Source: Gerris lacustris
Taxonomy: Eukaryota; Arthropoda; Insecta; Hemiptera; Gerridae
NCBI GenBank assembly: GCA_951217055.1
Contig: OX578277.1
Location: forward strand, 62,900,388 to 62,964,387
Direction: 5' to 3'
DNA: 64,000 nt
A model generated the notes under the pieces. That model saw nothing but the letters and a program-made list of their open reading frames with translations, made no database searches and was not told the origin of the DNA. The position numbers and the translations under genes were made by a program. Shown here in pieces: positions 21,702-33,306 of the stretch (positions are counted from its first letter, which is position 1; every line of letters begins with the position of its first letter).

Positions 21702-22703
21702 ATGAGCATGTATGTCAGAGTACCTAAAGTTAGTTGTGCACTAGGTGAAGCCAAAGTAGACACTTTACAGTTGTGGCATGAAAAACTTTGCCATCAAAAC
21801 AAACGTCATATCCAAAACTTCTTAAAAAGTCGTGGAATAAATACAACGGTGGATAGGGAGTTTTGTGATGCGTGTGTGTTGGGAAAACAACACAGAGTAA
21901 GTTACGGTCAAAGAGTTCACAGGGCTCAGCAACCCGGTGAATTGATTTATTCAGACGTCTGTGGTCCTATGCCGGTAAAATCTCTAGGTGGTTCAAAATA
22001 TTTTTGTGTTTTTAAAGATGATTTTTCTAAATATAGATCCCTGTTTTGTTTAAAGGAAAAATCTGAGGTTGCAGATAAATTAGAAATTTTTCTAGCTCAA
22101 GTAAAAACAGCAGGACATGTTATCAAGGAGTTATTTACTGATGGCGGAGGAGATTACGTGAACAGAAAAATTCAGAAAATAGTGGAGAAACAAGGTATGA
22201 ATCACAGACTCTCCATGCCGTATACACCGGAACAGAACGGAGGCAGTGAACGGGAAAATCGTACACTTGTGGAAGCAGCAAGGACGATGCTTCACTCTAA
22301 GAATCTTCCAGAACATCTGTGGGCTGAAGCTGTGAACACGGTAGCATATGTACTGAACAGGACAGGTCCAACAGCAGTGGATGGTAAAACCCCTTTAGAA
22401 TTATGGTTAAGTAAATCTAATAAGGTAGACCACTTAAAAGTTTTTGGAACCGAATGTTTCGTGCACATCCCTAAGCATAATAGAACCAAGTTTCAAAAGA
22501 AAAGTATCCAAGGTAATTTTGTAGGATACTGTGGGGAAAAAGATGGTTATAGAATTTGGATTCCATCTGAAAATAGAATTATGTTTAGTAGGGATGTTGT
22601 GTTCAAAAATGAGGTAATATATTCTGAATCTATAATATCCAATGAAGATCAAAACAGTAATAAAGCCTTTGCACTCTTGATCTGGATGGACCTCTACAAG
22701 TGA
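21702..22703 (+). pseudogene. pol: copia integrase
   Basis: This 333-codon stretch is the best-preserved protein segment in the window. It has the GAG-pre-integrase/HHCC zinc site (H26, H31, C55, C58) and the catalytic core D85 (SDVCGP), D147 (FTDGGG) and E183 (GGSERENRT), giving D-x61-D-x35-E. The downstream conserved block HLKVFGTECFVHIPK and GYCGEKDGYRIW are also copia-typical. The listed start is only the first ATG after a TGA; in the element it would be internal to the polyprotein. The frame ends at 22703 where sequence from the inverted reverse-transcriptase segment begins. Confidence 0.9.
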
Positions 22704-22824
22704 ACAAGCATGGATCTGACTGGCTTTGCACTAAAATAAACTTTTTGAGTGCAGCTGTAAGGCGTCGGTTCCAACACCTAGGAGCCTGTTTTAAGCCGTA
22801 CAGACTTCTTACAAGCTTACACAC
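22630..22824 (-). pseudogene. pol: copia reverse-transcriptase fragment, inverted
   Basis: Read on the minus strand from 22822 the sequence gives VCKLVRSLYGLKQAPRCW, then LTAALKKF and SDPCLFTC. This is the hallmark YGLKQAPRxW region of copia reverse transcriptase (RVT_2). It lies just after the integrase but in opposite orientation, so either a local inversion or a self-insertion has rearranged the element. Residues after about DPCLFT do not look like reverse transcriptase; the breakpoint is near 22690-22700. Confidence 0.85.
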
Positions 22825-24660
22825 TTTCCCACTGTTATCATTATGATTGATATTTATATATATATATATATATATATTATATTATAGAAGGAGGGGTCTT
22901 ACGAACTCGGGGATATCATTAAAATCCGTTTCATATACATATAAGTCTATGCGTACGTAGGTACGTTCGTACGTTCGTTCGGAACTTTAAACCTTTATAA
23001 CATCGCTTTAAGACATCGTATTGAGATGCGGTTTGGGGCATTCTTTAGAACTTTTGTCGGAAAAAAACTGATGGCCCGAACTGATGACCCGAACATCGTA
23101 GCTCACGTTTCGGAGCTACAGTCACTTAAGCAGGAAATCTCAGTAGGCTTCATTTGATTTCAATTTCCTTTGGGGTATATATGTGTTCTACATGGTATAG
23201 ATTGTACCTTTACTTTTTGAGCACAATCGGACAAGCGGTTTGGGAAGTAAATTGGCATTTTAGTATTTTTGTTGCAAAACTATAATCGATATTAGTAACT
23301 GTTGTATGATGTAGTTTATACTGATTTCTCTCTGCTCATTTATTGACACCACAATATTTCATGAAAGTCATGTGTGGGATTTCCGCACCGGTAATTTGGT
23401 TGAAAGATTCCAAAAAATACTAGCCATGCTTATCTAATAAATTTCTGTAACCTGTTAATTATTGATAATTTTAAAATTTACATAATTCATTCTATTACTA
23501 TTAAAGAGAAAATAAAGAATACAGGTAAAGATACACCTCTCAGCTGGGTATTGAATCACAGATTTCTCCGTTTTTACACTCTTATTATTTCACATCTCTT
23601 TACCTTTACTTCTGAACTTTTTATTTAATCTCTTTAACTTTACATCCCAACTTCTTATTTCAACTTTCATCATTTCAATTTACTTTAAATGATAAATATT
23701 ATCACTTTTAGTATGGTTTTCTGTTTTTTTTTGTTTTTTTTTAATAAGAAAAACTAAAACGAAAATAATATGCTGCTTATTCCAAATAAAGCTGTTATCG
23801 TAGTATTTATTCGTTTTGCATTTTTTAAGTATCAAGCTCTTAAATTATGAAACATTAAACATATATATTCAACCTTAAAAAGCAATCAGTTTCAAAAGTT
23901 TCTAAGGAAACATATTTTGTTATTTTAAAACCTTGATTGGAAGTTACATCTATACTTCTATACTAATGATGCTGTAAGTTTAAAAGAAAAATCGTGATCT
24001 CATCCCATCACATACATTACGAATTTTAAGACTTTCTGTCCATCTATAACAAAAATTAAAAGTAAGAAGAAAAAAAATGTTTTAACAACATGTAACAAGG
24101 TAGAGCCAGGTGCACATTTTCAAAGTTTTTTATGCATGTTTTTACCTTAATCGGGATATTTTAAGGTCTTTTCCTTCAATTATACCGCTGAATGCTTTTT
24201 TAAAGGATTTTGTGCATTGAAACCTTTTTTCTCTCCCCGAGATAAAAAAATTACTTAAAAAAAGAACGTCACTTTTTTTGTGTGGCACATATTTTTTTCT
24301 TGTTTTAAAAAAGCTTTTTGTATTATTGTTCAAGATAGGTTTACCCTTTCGGTTGATTCTTTTTACTCTTTTAAAAAAAGGTGTAGCATGGGGTGCACTG
24401 CGTAATGAAGAACTTGAGGCCTAAGGCTTGACCTCCTATTAGTATGACCGAGTAACTACAGTGTACGGAAATGACCTTCGATTACAAAAGACCGTCCAAC
24501 TCTTTATGTGTTTTTTAAAGGATTGCTTCGTATTAAAGCGTGAACTCTTCAGGTATATGCCTTCTGTAATGTAACTCCCTCTTTTTCACCCTTTTAGATC
24601 ACTCACAAAAAAATGGTTCGAAGAAAAATAACCAGTGTCTTAGTTCGATTAAGATATTGA
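22825..24660. other. AT-rich sequence with short (TA)n; nothing recognised
   Basis: A (TA)n run lies at about 22855-22877 and a GTAC/GTTC-rich tract near 22950-22981. No further retrotransposon sequence or LTR was recognised. Small minus frame 24142-24333 has no recognisable domain. Confidence 0.5.
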
Positions 24661-24666
24661 AGAGAA

Positions 24667-25430
24667 ATGATTACAAGGTAAAAAGAACTTTATATATACT
24701 ACGTTTTTAAATTTTCTGTTGAATCATATGTAATGTTAATAATATAAATGCCATTGTTATAATATAATGTTAGTGAAAAAAAAAAATAGTTCCTAATTTA
24801 TTTACTTCACATAAATGACAACCATCTAGAGAGCTGATCGTAAACCTATTAAAGGACAAATCTTTGTACAACGGATCTCGCCAACATCGAATCTAAACCG
24901 TGCCATTGATATGCCCCCGTGTAGAGACTTTAAGAGAAGAAAATGAAAACTGTGTACAAGTAAAGAAGTACAGATGCATAAAAATTTAACCGATACCTAG
25001 GAAACAAGTGTATACAAACCTGGTTTTCACACGTCAATTAATTTATTTCTTTGTTTACTTTTCCTTTTTTGCTGTCATTCAATGTTTATCTCTTAATAAA
25101 AAATCACAAATTTGAAACCCGTCGAAATGAAGATCGTAAAAATATGAGACAAATAAATTCAAAATAAATAAATTACTTGCGGATTTTTTCCGAACTAACA
25201 TTCCATACAGCAAAATTTGCTGAAAACGAATTAAAATCTGCTGAAAGATTACTAAAAGTATTAAAATATTGCATTGTCATCGTGTTCTGAGCTATTCTAA
25301 AAGTTTCAAATGTCTGGCTACTCAGGAAGTTAGTTAAAAATCGATGGCAAGATTTGTACTGGACAAACAAACAAACAAACAAATAAACAAACAAGAAAGC
25401 AAACTAATAAAAACGTAGTAAAAAGTATAT
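24667..25430 (+). repeat. Family H interspersed repeat, long form
   Basis: Matches 12155-12660 at both ends, from 'aaaaagaactttatatata' to the (AAAC)n tract at about 25367-25392. It carries about 220 extra bases (24800-25030). Part of this extra segment ('gacaaccatctagagagctg' near 24820) also occurs in the reverse copy at 56697-57293, so the 12-kb copy is the deleted form. The minus frame 25173-25394 is in the repeat. Confidence 0.75.
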
Positions 25431-25804
25431 ATTTAACACAATAAAAGTACGAAAAACATAAAAAACAAAGTCAAGGAAACTGAAAAAAATACATATCAGT
25501 TATTTATAGAATATTAGGCGGTCGTCAAGGCAACAAGTGACGTTCTTTCACAATTCTGTTTGCTTCTTTATTAAATTTATTTATTTGTTTTTGCTAAGCT
25601 ATTGAGCCCATTTGTATTTTCAACGATAATATTTAGTGATTGCTGATTGCTAAAGATATTTATCCTGCCTACTTCAAGAAGTGTAAATTTATATTTATCT
25701 GATTCTCTTTTTTAAAAAACTATAAACAAGTTTAAGCAACTTTATTGTACATATATATTCATTATTATTTTAAAATATATTATACTTCTGGCCAATTCTC
25801 GTAA

Positions 25805-25811
<7 letters not shown>

Positions 25812-25871
<60 letters not shown>
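25812..25871. repeat. (TA)n microsatellite
   Basis: About 30 uninterrupted TA units; the plus frame 25806-25994 is an artefact of it. Confidence 0.9.
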
Positions 25872-25874
<3 letters not shown>

Positions 25875-27520
25875 CCAAATAAAATTAAGCGAAAAAACTT
25901 TTTCACAATTTGTATTTATTTATTAAATTCAAAATTCCCTACTACAGAGATTCAATTTTTTTATTTTCAAACATTTGCTACTGTGATTTCCTAAGAAAAT
26001 TATTACTTTATTTAATTTTATCAACAATAGTAATAATCATAAGGATATTGTACTTCTTAAATAAAATGATTATATCTGATCATATTTTATTTAAATATTT
26101 TTCTTAAAGAAGCATCATATTGAGAAAAGATCTTTGAATAGATTGAGTCACCTGTTATTGTTTTCTTTATTTTTCATGAGTTAAAAATAAATCATATTTT
26201 TTCTCACTCTTCCATTGGGGTGATTCAGTAGAAACATACATTATATTTATCGTTTATCGAAGGATAAAGCGATGTTACTTTGAGTTATAATATCATCTTG
26301 GAACCCCAAGATTACTCTTTCTAGAAATTTATGTGAAAAGGTCTTTTGAAGTTGTTTTTTCTTCTTTCCGTTTTTTTCTTAAAAAAAAGAAGTAAGTGTA
26401 TTATTTTTACGACCCGTAGGTCTAATCTACGTTAATTTATCAACAAAATAACTTTGTGTCAGATCCTACTGGAAACTCTTTATTATTTTAGGAAAGATAA
26501 AAGAGAAAAAATTGATGTCTGTATCAGTTACCTGGAATCCGATGGAGGACTAAACGAGTTTTCCCCAACCATTTTCAGGTCGTAAAAATGACATTAATTA
26601 GGCAACAACTGGTAGGGTATGTGGACCCAGAGCTTGTAAGCTTAATTTATACTTACATTACCCTATAATTATATCCTGATATTTTTGACTACACGTGTTT
26701 TTCACCCCAATATTGTATCTTGTCTGGACTCTTTAATTAGAGGGGGAAGCTGAGGGTAACTTCTAAAAATAACATTAAAGTAATACCGGTTTAACTACAT
26801 TTACACCTTTAAAAATACTCAAAAACAATTTGCAATAATATCTTGAATTCGAAGGACTTAACTGATTACAAATTTTAATACATTATTAAAAGGGAAGAAC
26901 AACATAAAGTAATCTATAAACTTAGTCGTGATAAGAAAACAAAACCGGGTTTTCCTATTGAAACTACTCTATAATAATATAAATAATAAAAAAGCACGCA
27001 GAATAAAGATGGCTTTTAATTTAATACGCCGAAGACTATGGTTAAAACCCTTTTCTCAAAAACATATTTTCTCATTCTGTTTATATTGAGCAAATATATT
27101 AATTTACACTATTCTAAACTTTCTTTCCTCTCTTGAATCTTGTTATATATGTTAAAGATGAATTTTCATTAAGGATTTGTATCGATAACGTAGATACCAA
27201 TAATCAATTCTAAACTGAATTAGAACTTAATCTAAATAAGGTGTAAAATATATTTTTCAAGAAATTCATAAAATCATGATTTTAAACCTTATAAAATAAA
27301 ATGATACCGTAAATCGGTATAATTAATGTAATTAAACTAATACTAATTCAAGGATTTTAGGATAATGTAGAAATACTACCTAATTTTTAAACTAAATGCT
27401 AACTCAAACCATTATTAAGATTGTTGCAATTGAAGAATTATATACTCCCATTAGTAGAGGTATATTCCCTTTAGTTGGGTGTACATAAGATCTCGAATAA
27501 ACAAAGAATATTTCAACACT
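25872..27520. other. AT-rich sequence, nothing recognised
   Basis: No repeat shared with other parts of the window and no plausible coding frame noticed. Confidence 0.5.
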
Positions 27521-27524
27521 TTAA

Positions 27525-27712
27525 AATACATATTTTACCATTTTGGTATAGTATTCATACTACAGAAAGATTAAATTTTAATTTAAATCAAATTATAATT
27601 ATTATTAAATACGGGAAACAGACAGAGAAAAATACACTCCAGCGCCGGGATTTGAACCACGGGCCTCTATATTTCCAGTATAGCGCTCTACCAACTAAGC
27701 TACAAAGGAGAA
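27525..27712 (-). mobile_element. tRNA-derived SINE, full head
   Basis: On the minus strand the head reads like a tRNA: GTAGCTTAGTTGGTAGAGC (A box / D arm), an anticodon-arm-like CTATACTGGAAATATAG, and GTGGTTCAAATCCC (B box / T arm). It is followed by 'gtatttttctctgtctgtttccc' and an AT-rich tail containing 'aattataatttgatttaaat'. The T stem and acceptor stem mispair, so it is SINE, not a working tRNA. The apparent anticodon loop reads CTGGAAA (GGA), but a serine tRNA would need a long variable arm, which is absent. The plus frame 27475-27753 is antisense to it. Confidence 0.8.
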
Positions 27713-27876
27713 TGAGTTTCTCTGACGTTAATGATACCTTGTCCCGAATTTAAGCTTTAAATTTTCCACATAAGTCTTAGAAGTCAACATTAATGACATA
27801 GAACTAGACCGAGAAATAACGCTTATAATTATAAAGTACCCAATTAGTACCTGTACCTAGTACAATCCATTAGAAA

Positions 27877-28098
27877 TTCATATTTTACCATTTTGGTAGT
27901 ATTCATACTACAGAAAGATTAAATTTTAATTTAAATCAAATTATAATTATTATTAACTACGGGAAACAGACAGAGAAAAATACACTCCAGCCCCGGGATT
28001 TGAACCACGGGCCTCTATATATAGAGGCCCGTGGTTCAAATCCCGGCGCTGGAGTGTATTTTTCTCTGTCTGTTTCCCGTAGTTAATAATAATTATAG
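27877..28098. mobile_element. Palindromic (head-to-head) SINE dimer
   Basis: The same SINE tail and B-box region as at 27525-27712 reads inward from both sides and meets at CTCTATATATAGAG (28012-28025). Each arm is about 80 bp and nearly exact (27937-28018 against 28019-28098). Both A boxes are missing and the two B boxes face each other. The left flank repeats the SINE tail flank found 350 bp upstream ('ttcatattttaccattttgg'). Confidence 0.85.
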
Positions 28099-28099
28099 T

Positions 28100-29170
28100 T
28101 TTCACTTTAAAATAATAATAAATATAATCGAAATGTCAAAATCTGATTGGAAGTGATCTGTTACCTAGCAAATTATCTTTAAAATTACTATTATTACTAA
28201 AATTACTAGCTTGGAAAACGTTAATTAGACATCATCATAAACGGGTTATCACTAACCAAAAAGTAGTAAAGAAAAGAACTGTATGAAAAGATTCAAAGAA
28301 CCTATGGTTAACATGTTCGAAGGTTCAAAGGAAAATTTTTAGCTGTGAGCTATTTTCCCTAAGCCTAGATTGGTTTATTAGCAAACTAAAATTTGAAATG
28401 TTTTAATGTAGAACAGTTTTATGATAATCATTAATAAATTAAATACGATCAAGAAAATGGACTTTAAGCAAAAGATTCATTGAACCTTGGGTATTTTAAT
28501 GATTATTAAAGTTATTCTTCGGCAAAGACTAAGCAATACAGTTAAAAAATATACAGTCTTTTCTCAAAGACATATTTTCTCATTCGAAATTGCTTGAAAT
28601 TGTTTAATGTAGAACTGAAATCTAATCTTTACTATTAATTATGATCTAGTTATTATTGCCTGTATATGCCATACACATACAAAAATCTTAATATTTTAAA
28701 GCAGAATAATTATTCATTGAAATTCTTATATAATTAATATTTTTTAAATTTCAGGATTTTATATATGTATACTTATTTATAATAAATGAAGATTTAATGG
28801 ATGATGGCGTGTTATGTAATAAGTTTGCAAAAGATGTTTGGAATGAGATTTTGTCGAGGGTAGTCTTGATGCAGGCAGTAGAGCTCTCTCTAAGAGCCCA
28901 TCCCTAATGTAACAATCAATACAGGCTCCGTAACGGCACCGCTCCCCATTCTAACTTGAAATTCATCGCCGCTTAGAATACCGTTCTACACTTGCCCCCG
29001 TTATAATGAGAGAAAATCTAAACTTCAGCTATTATACCAAAGTCTTCATAACTTACTAACCAAGCCTTCTAAAACTTATATCAAACTGCCTAAAAGAAGA
29101 AATATGATTTTGATTAAAATAATTTCAGTTCCTTCAACATATTCAACATCCTCACAATGTATTGAAATTA
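28100..29170. other. AT-rich sequence, possibly 5' debris of the LINE
   Basis: No domain recognised. A GC-richer segment at 28860-29000 may be upstream ORF2 sequence of the LINE that follows, but translation is too broken to confirm. Confidence 0.4.
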
Positions 29171-29179
29171 GGATAGCTA

Positions 29180-30870
29180 TGAAGAATTTATGTACAATGA
29201 TTATTAATAAATGCAATTTTCTTTGCACGATTGTGAACAAATTTATATATGTAATATGTTCAATAAAAGACAGGAATCACTCCGGAGTAGTTCCTGCCAG
29301 TTTCACAAAGGCAACCCAGATCTTCTTGAAAATTATTGTGGCTTGTCCTTTATTGGCTGTATTGGCAAACTCTTTATCGGTATTTTAAAAAATAGACTTT
29401 TGAAGCGGGTAGAGGACATGAACATTGAACATCCTGAAGGAATTCCAGGCAGGTTTCCTTGAAAATTATTCGACACTTGACCGAATATTCTCATCGACTA
29501 ACATTATACATTCGAAGTGGAAACTTAGTAAATCGGGAAGAATAAGTCAATACTTTTTTTGTCGATTTTAAGGCCGCATTTTATACAGTTGATAAAATAG
29601 GTATAGATAAGCATTATTCTATAAACTCATAAACTTAGGTGTCTTAAGAGAACTACTAAAAATCATAATGGCTCTATTCGTAAATACAACGGCATGTGTA
29701 TGGACAAAAAAATTGCTTAACTGAAGGATTCGACATCTCTTAAGGACTCAGGAGTGAAGCAAGGCAATCCCTTATTATTCTCCTTGTACCTGAATGATCA
29801 CTATGATGGGCTTGATGGTGGCTTGAATATAGCTGGTGTGAGATTTAAGTTGTTGGCTTATGCCGATGATATTTTCATAATAGCTGATGATGAATAGACT
29901 TAAGAGAATGATACAGGTAGAGTATTTTAGTAATTGCAGCCAAATCTAAGATTGTCGTTTTCAAACCCCTAGAAGGAGAGTGTAGTATAGTTATGATTAT
30001 ATTTGTTGAATGATGATTGACATCATGTCAATCATAATGTATTGATTTAGTTTTTTTATTCAAAATATAGATTATTCTTGATCTAGAGTTCAACTTGGAA
30101 TATTTAAGCATGCAGATCAATTAAGGAAAGCAGAAGACGAAGAAGGAAGGGGAGAAAAACTTAGGGAAGGGGTGGTGTAGTATAGGGTTAAAATTATATT
30201 AATTTGGTTTTGTTATTTAAAATATAGATTATTCTTGATCTAGACTTCAACTAGGATTCATGCAGTAACCGTAGTTGTAATAGATAGCTGGTAAAAAATG
30301 AAAAGTGGAGTTATAATGAACACCCAATAGAAATTATCAAAGAATATTGCTATCTTGGAGTGGCTCAGACTGCTACTTTGAACTTTAAACCCTATTTTAC
30401 TGCTAAGCTCGGCTTTGCCAAACTAGCCCTCAAAGTGGCAGCCAATATCTTATGGTCAAATACTTTTTTTTAATTTTGAACACAGCTTAATCTTTTTACG
30501 CAGTTTCTCGATTTATGCGGCTCAAGTGTGGGGCTGGCAACATTATGGTCAGGTTGAAAATTGCAAAACTATTTTTAAAAAATTAGCCTACTTAACCAAA
30601 AATTAACCACCCCCATGGGTTGGACTTCAACCACTTCGTGGCGCGGATTTCACTGGAAACCTAAGCTGTTTATAACGAACCTACCCACGGAAGCCTACGC
30701 ACCAAGTTAAAGTATGGTGTTAATATTGGTATATTATCGTTGCTACAATTATCAGAGGTTATTACAGGGGATGTAAATTATTTTCATCATTGGCTTATTT
30801 GTTACAAACAAATCTTGAATTTAAAATATCATACGCAAAGCTGGCTATAATGTTTGTTATTGTATGGTTA
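29180..30870 (+). pseudogene. Decayed LINE reverse transcriptase
   Basis: Broken frames give non-LTR reverse-transcriptase motifs in order. LLENYCGLSFIGCIGKLF then IGILKNRLLKRVED (29310-29420) is the 'NYRPISLLSxxGKLF' block. FVDFKAAFYTVDK lies near 29560-29595, SGVKQGNPLLFSLYLNDH near 29750-29800, and the catalytic LAYADDIFIIADDE at 29853-29893 (YADD intact). EYCYLGVAQTATLNF lies near 30340-30385. Many stops and frameshifts are present. The element is interrupted by a small LTR-like unit (29981-30264). Protein similarity fades by about 30870. It would have copied the LINE RNA at its target; it is inactive here. Confidence 0.8.
29981..30264 (+). mobile_element. Candidate TRIM (miniature LTR element) inside the LINE
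   Basis: Two direct repeats start TGTAGTATAG and end CATGCA: 29981-30114 and 30176-30264, the second with an internal deletion of about 40 bp. They share 'aatatagattattcttgatc'. Directly before the second repeat is a purine tract (about 30131-30175, ending 'agggaaggggtgg'), as expected for a polypurine tract next to a 3' LTR. The unit splits the LINE's reverse transcriptase. No clear primer-binding site or target duplication was identified. Confidence 0.5.
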
Positions 30871-31185
30871 AATATTATATTTATCGTCAGCATTAATGTT
30901 TATTTATGGATTTATTCTCATAAAAATTTGTATGAATAAAAATAGTCAAAGATGAAACTCCCCCTGACGGTTATTGGCCAAGGGTATGTATGTTTCTAGT
31001 GCGTGTAAATGTTATTATTTTATTCTGTATTGAATGAACGTTTTTCTTTCTTCAGTATGAAAGGCCACAATTAGGTAATTCCCTGGTAATTTTGAGTTCT
31101 AAGACAATTATTATAAATTTAATTTTTTTAAACCTAATTTGTAAAATGTTTGTATTAAGTAAAATCCCATTCCAAATGAAAATAG
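30871..31185. other. AT-rich sequence, nothing recognised
   Basis: No shared repeat or reading frame noticed. Confidence 0.5.
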
Positions 31186-32240
31186 TCCTTCCACCTTCTG
31201 CGCCTATAGTTTCTCTTCCACTAATGTTAAATTGTGCAAATGCACAAACATGCATTTATTTAAACCAATATCTTCAAAAGTTCTCATCTGATAATTATGA
31301 AATTTGAATATTTTGTCTGAAGTAGCCCATAGATAGCTCCAGATTAAATACAACCATCTCCACTTAATAAATTTTGCTAGATATATATGCTAAATAAATT
31401 TGACAGATTCAAAAAAGGAAAAAGAGGAAACAGTTAAATGCCCCTATAATATGTGTTTTAATAACATAACCTTCGTTATGACCCTCGTGCTGTCGAAGCG
31501 GTAAAAAAAAAAAAAAGTTGTAAAAGCATAATATCAATAAAGTACGTGATAGGATGTGAGGAAGCTATGTGCCACACTAATTGGTAGACCATTTTTAAAT
31601 ATTATTCTTCTTCACATAAATAAAGGGATCAATTTAGCAATATTAAATGTGCGCAAACGGTTGAACTAAACATTTTCCAAGTACTTTTAAAGATATAGGT
31701 GTTGATGAAAATAGTCAATCAGTGTTCCACATAGATTCATCGTGTCCTATTGCGCACTTTAATGATGCTTTGCTTGTACGACCTTTTATGTCAATTTATT
31801 TAATCTTTCCACTTATTTGCTTGCGAACGTTACGGAAGCTATGTGATCGTTCTGAAGAATGAAAAAAAGGATTTCCTCGAACTCAAAAATCTAAGACATA
31901 AATCTGTTTCACAAACTTTTTGGTGTTGCGTCTGTCTGTCGGTCTGTTTTTCGGCCTGTCAGTCTGTTTTTCGTTCAATCTTTGCTAACCAGCATATCTA
32001 AAATAGATGAATGTTTGCGTGCGTAAGTGGAAGAGAAATAAGTGAGCACAGTATAGGAAGAAATTTATATGAGACCGTCAATGGGCAAATTATGACCTAC
32101 CATCCTAATTTCGATAAAATCGGACGAGCAGTTTTTAAGATATGTTGGTTCGCAAAAATTGAACGACAGACAGACAAAGTACGTGATAGGTCGCGAGGAC
32201 GTTTAGTTGCCACGCTAATAGGTAGACTATTTTTTACACC
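31186..32240. repeat. Cluster of family A fragments in both orientations
   Basis: 31186-31600 is the 3' part of A forward (from 'tctgcgcctatagtttctc' to 'gccacactaattggtagacc'). 31690-31800 is an A far end in reverse. 31822-31995 is the hairpin side forward with a GTCTGTCTGTCGGTCTG tract. About 32000-32175 is interior in reverse with ATCGGACGAGCAGTTTTTAAG and GACAGACAGAC. 32177-32240 is a forward far end. Frames 31052-31307 and 32011-32307 lie in it. Confidence 0.7.
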
Positions 32241-32835
32241 AATTTACATTCTACATGTTATATATATATATTTATTTATTTATGTGGAAAAAAGTATTAT
32301 TATTTAATAAATAAACTTATTCCACTGTTTAGCATAACAATATATGATAATAAGTATGTATTGCCAGGAACCTTGTATATTACTACTTCTTATACACCTC
32401 TACCATCTCGTTGTTATCAATATTTTAAAATAAGTGAATGTACCCACTTGCTTTTTGATTAAATATATCTCTTCCTTATAGAATTTTACAACCTACACAG
32501 TTGTCGTTCTGTAAAGAATTACAAAAGGAGCACCCACTATTTATTCTGATGGTAATGATAACTATTGATCCAGATTGAGTTCTTTTGCATATGATTTCAT
32601 TTTTCATAATCATGGTTAATTCTTTGCCAGTCCTGCATTAAATAACGTCATTTACAAAAAGAAGAAATAATCAGCCGAATAGAATGTGATTTGATTACTT
32701 TAGTAAATTTCACCTGTAGAATGCAGTTTCCATTACTTGTATAAGTACCATTACTCATGTGGAACCAGTCAGTTTAGTGTCACCAAGAACACGTTTAGTT
32801 CGAAAGGAGTAGTAGTCTAGAGTAATCCCGATATT
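32241..32835. other. AT-rich sequence, nothing recognised
   Basis: No shared repeat or reading frame noticed. Confidence 0.5.
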
Positions 32836-33005
32836 GATAATAATAATAATAGGTCCCCATTAAAATAACTTTAGGTTATTGCGGGGTGGGATTGGACAGT
32901 GTAACCCATGAACCACATCTCTGAGACACGAATATTCACCAAATATTTTGGTGATTGGTATAGGTGTGTTACAAGGTACGCTGACCGCTTGACTATAAGC
33001 CAATT
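32836..33005 (-). mobile_element. LINE-like 3' tail ending in (ATT)n
   Basis: Read on the minus strand, a GC-richer segment ('cggtcagcgtaccttg', later 'tgggttacactgtccaatcc') ends in (ATT)n at 32852-32838, the same kind of tail as at 9331-9490 and 50082-50105. The body differs, so if it is a LINE it is another family. Weak evidence. Confidence 0.35.
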
Positions 33006-33306
33006 ACCAAGAAACAGATAGTTATGTTATTATATTAAGATATTGCTTTGTACCAAGTCTAAGTAGTATGATCGAGTTAAATACTCTCCAAGAAATATAA
33101 CATTAGACACTGAGTATGTCTAGAGTATATGCCTTGATTCATGTAAAAAAGTATTTCCATAAGATAAAACAATAAGAAAGCCAGAGTACAAGTAATGGAT
33201 CCGTTTTATATGTTCAGTTTTTACTAAGACACACAGTGGACCTGGCTTAAATTAAAATTATGTCATCTCATAACTATTCTTAAATTAATAATTACTCAAT
33301 TTTTTA

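Larger units (their letters stand above)
19775..22824 (+). mobile_element. Decayed Ty1/copia LTR retrotransposon
   Basis: Gag, zinc knuckle, protease and integrase segments follow each other in copia order from 20371 to 22703. A reverse-transcriptase piece follows in the wrong orientation. Upstream sequence from TGTTAG (19775) to about 20215 contains a polyadenylation-like AATAAA (20176) and could be a 5' LTR. No matching 3' LTR was seen downstream, so the 5' LTR is only suggested. The polyprotein is interrupted by an in-frame TAA (20620), a frameshift at an A8 run (about 21171-21180) and an in-frame TGA (21651). RNase H and most of reverse transcriptase are missing. Confidence 0.85.

Noticed and set aside
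22950..22985. GTACGTAGGTACGTTCGTACG tract as a protein-binding site
   Set aside because: Looks like a decayed tetranucleotide repeat; no independent support.
27600..27712. Possible functional tRNA on the minus strand
   Set aside because: A and B boxes are present, but the T and acceptor stems mispair, the apparent GGA anticodon lacks the serine-type variable arm, and two related copies show it is a SINE.
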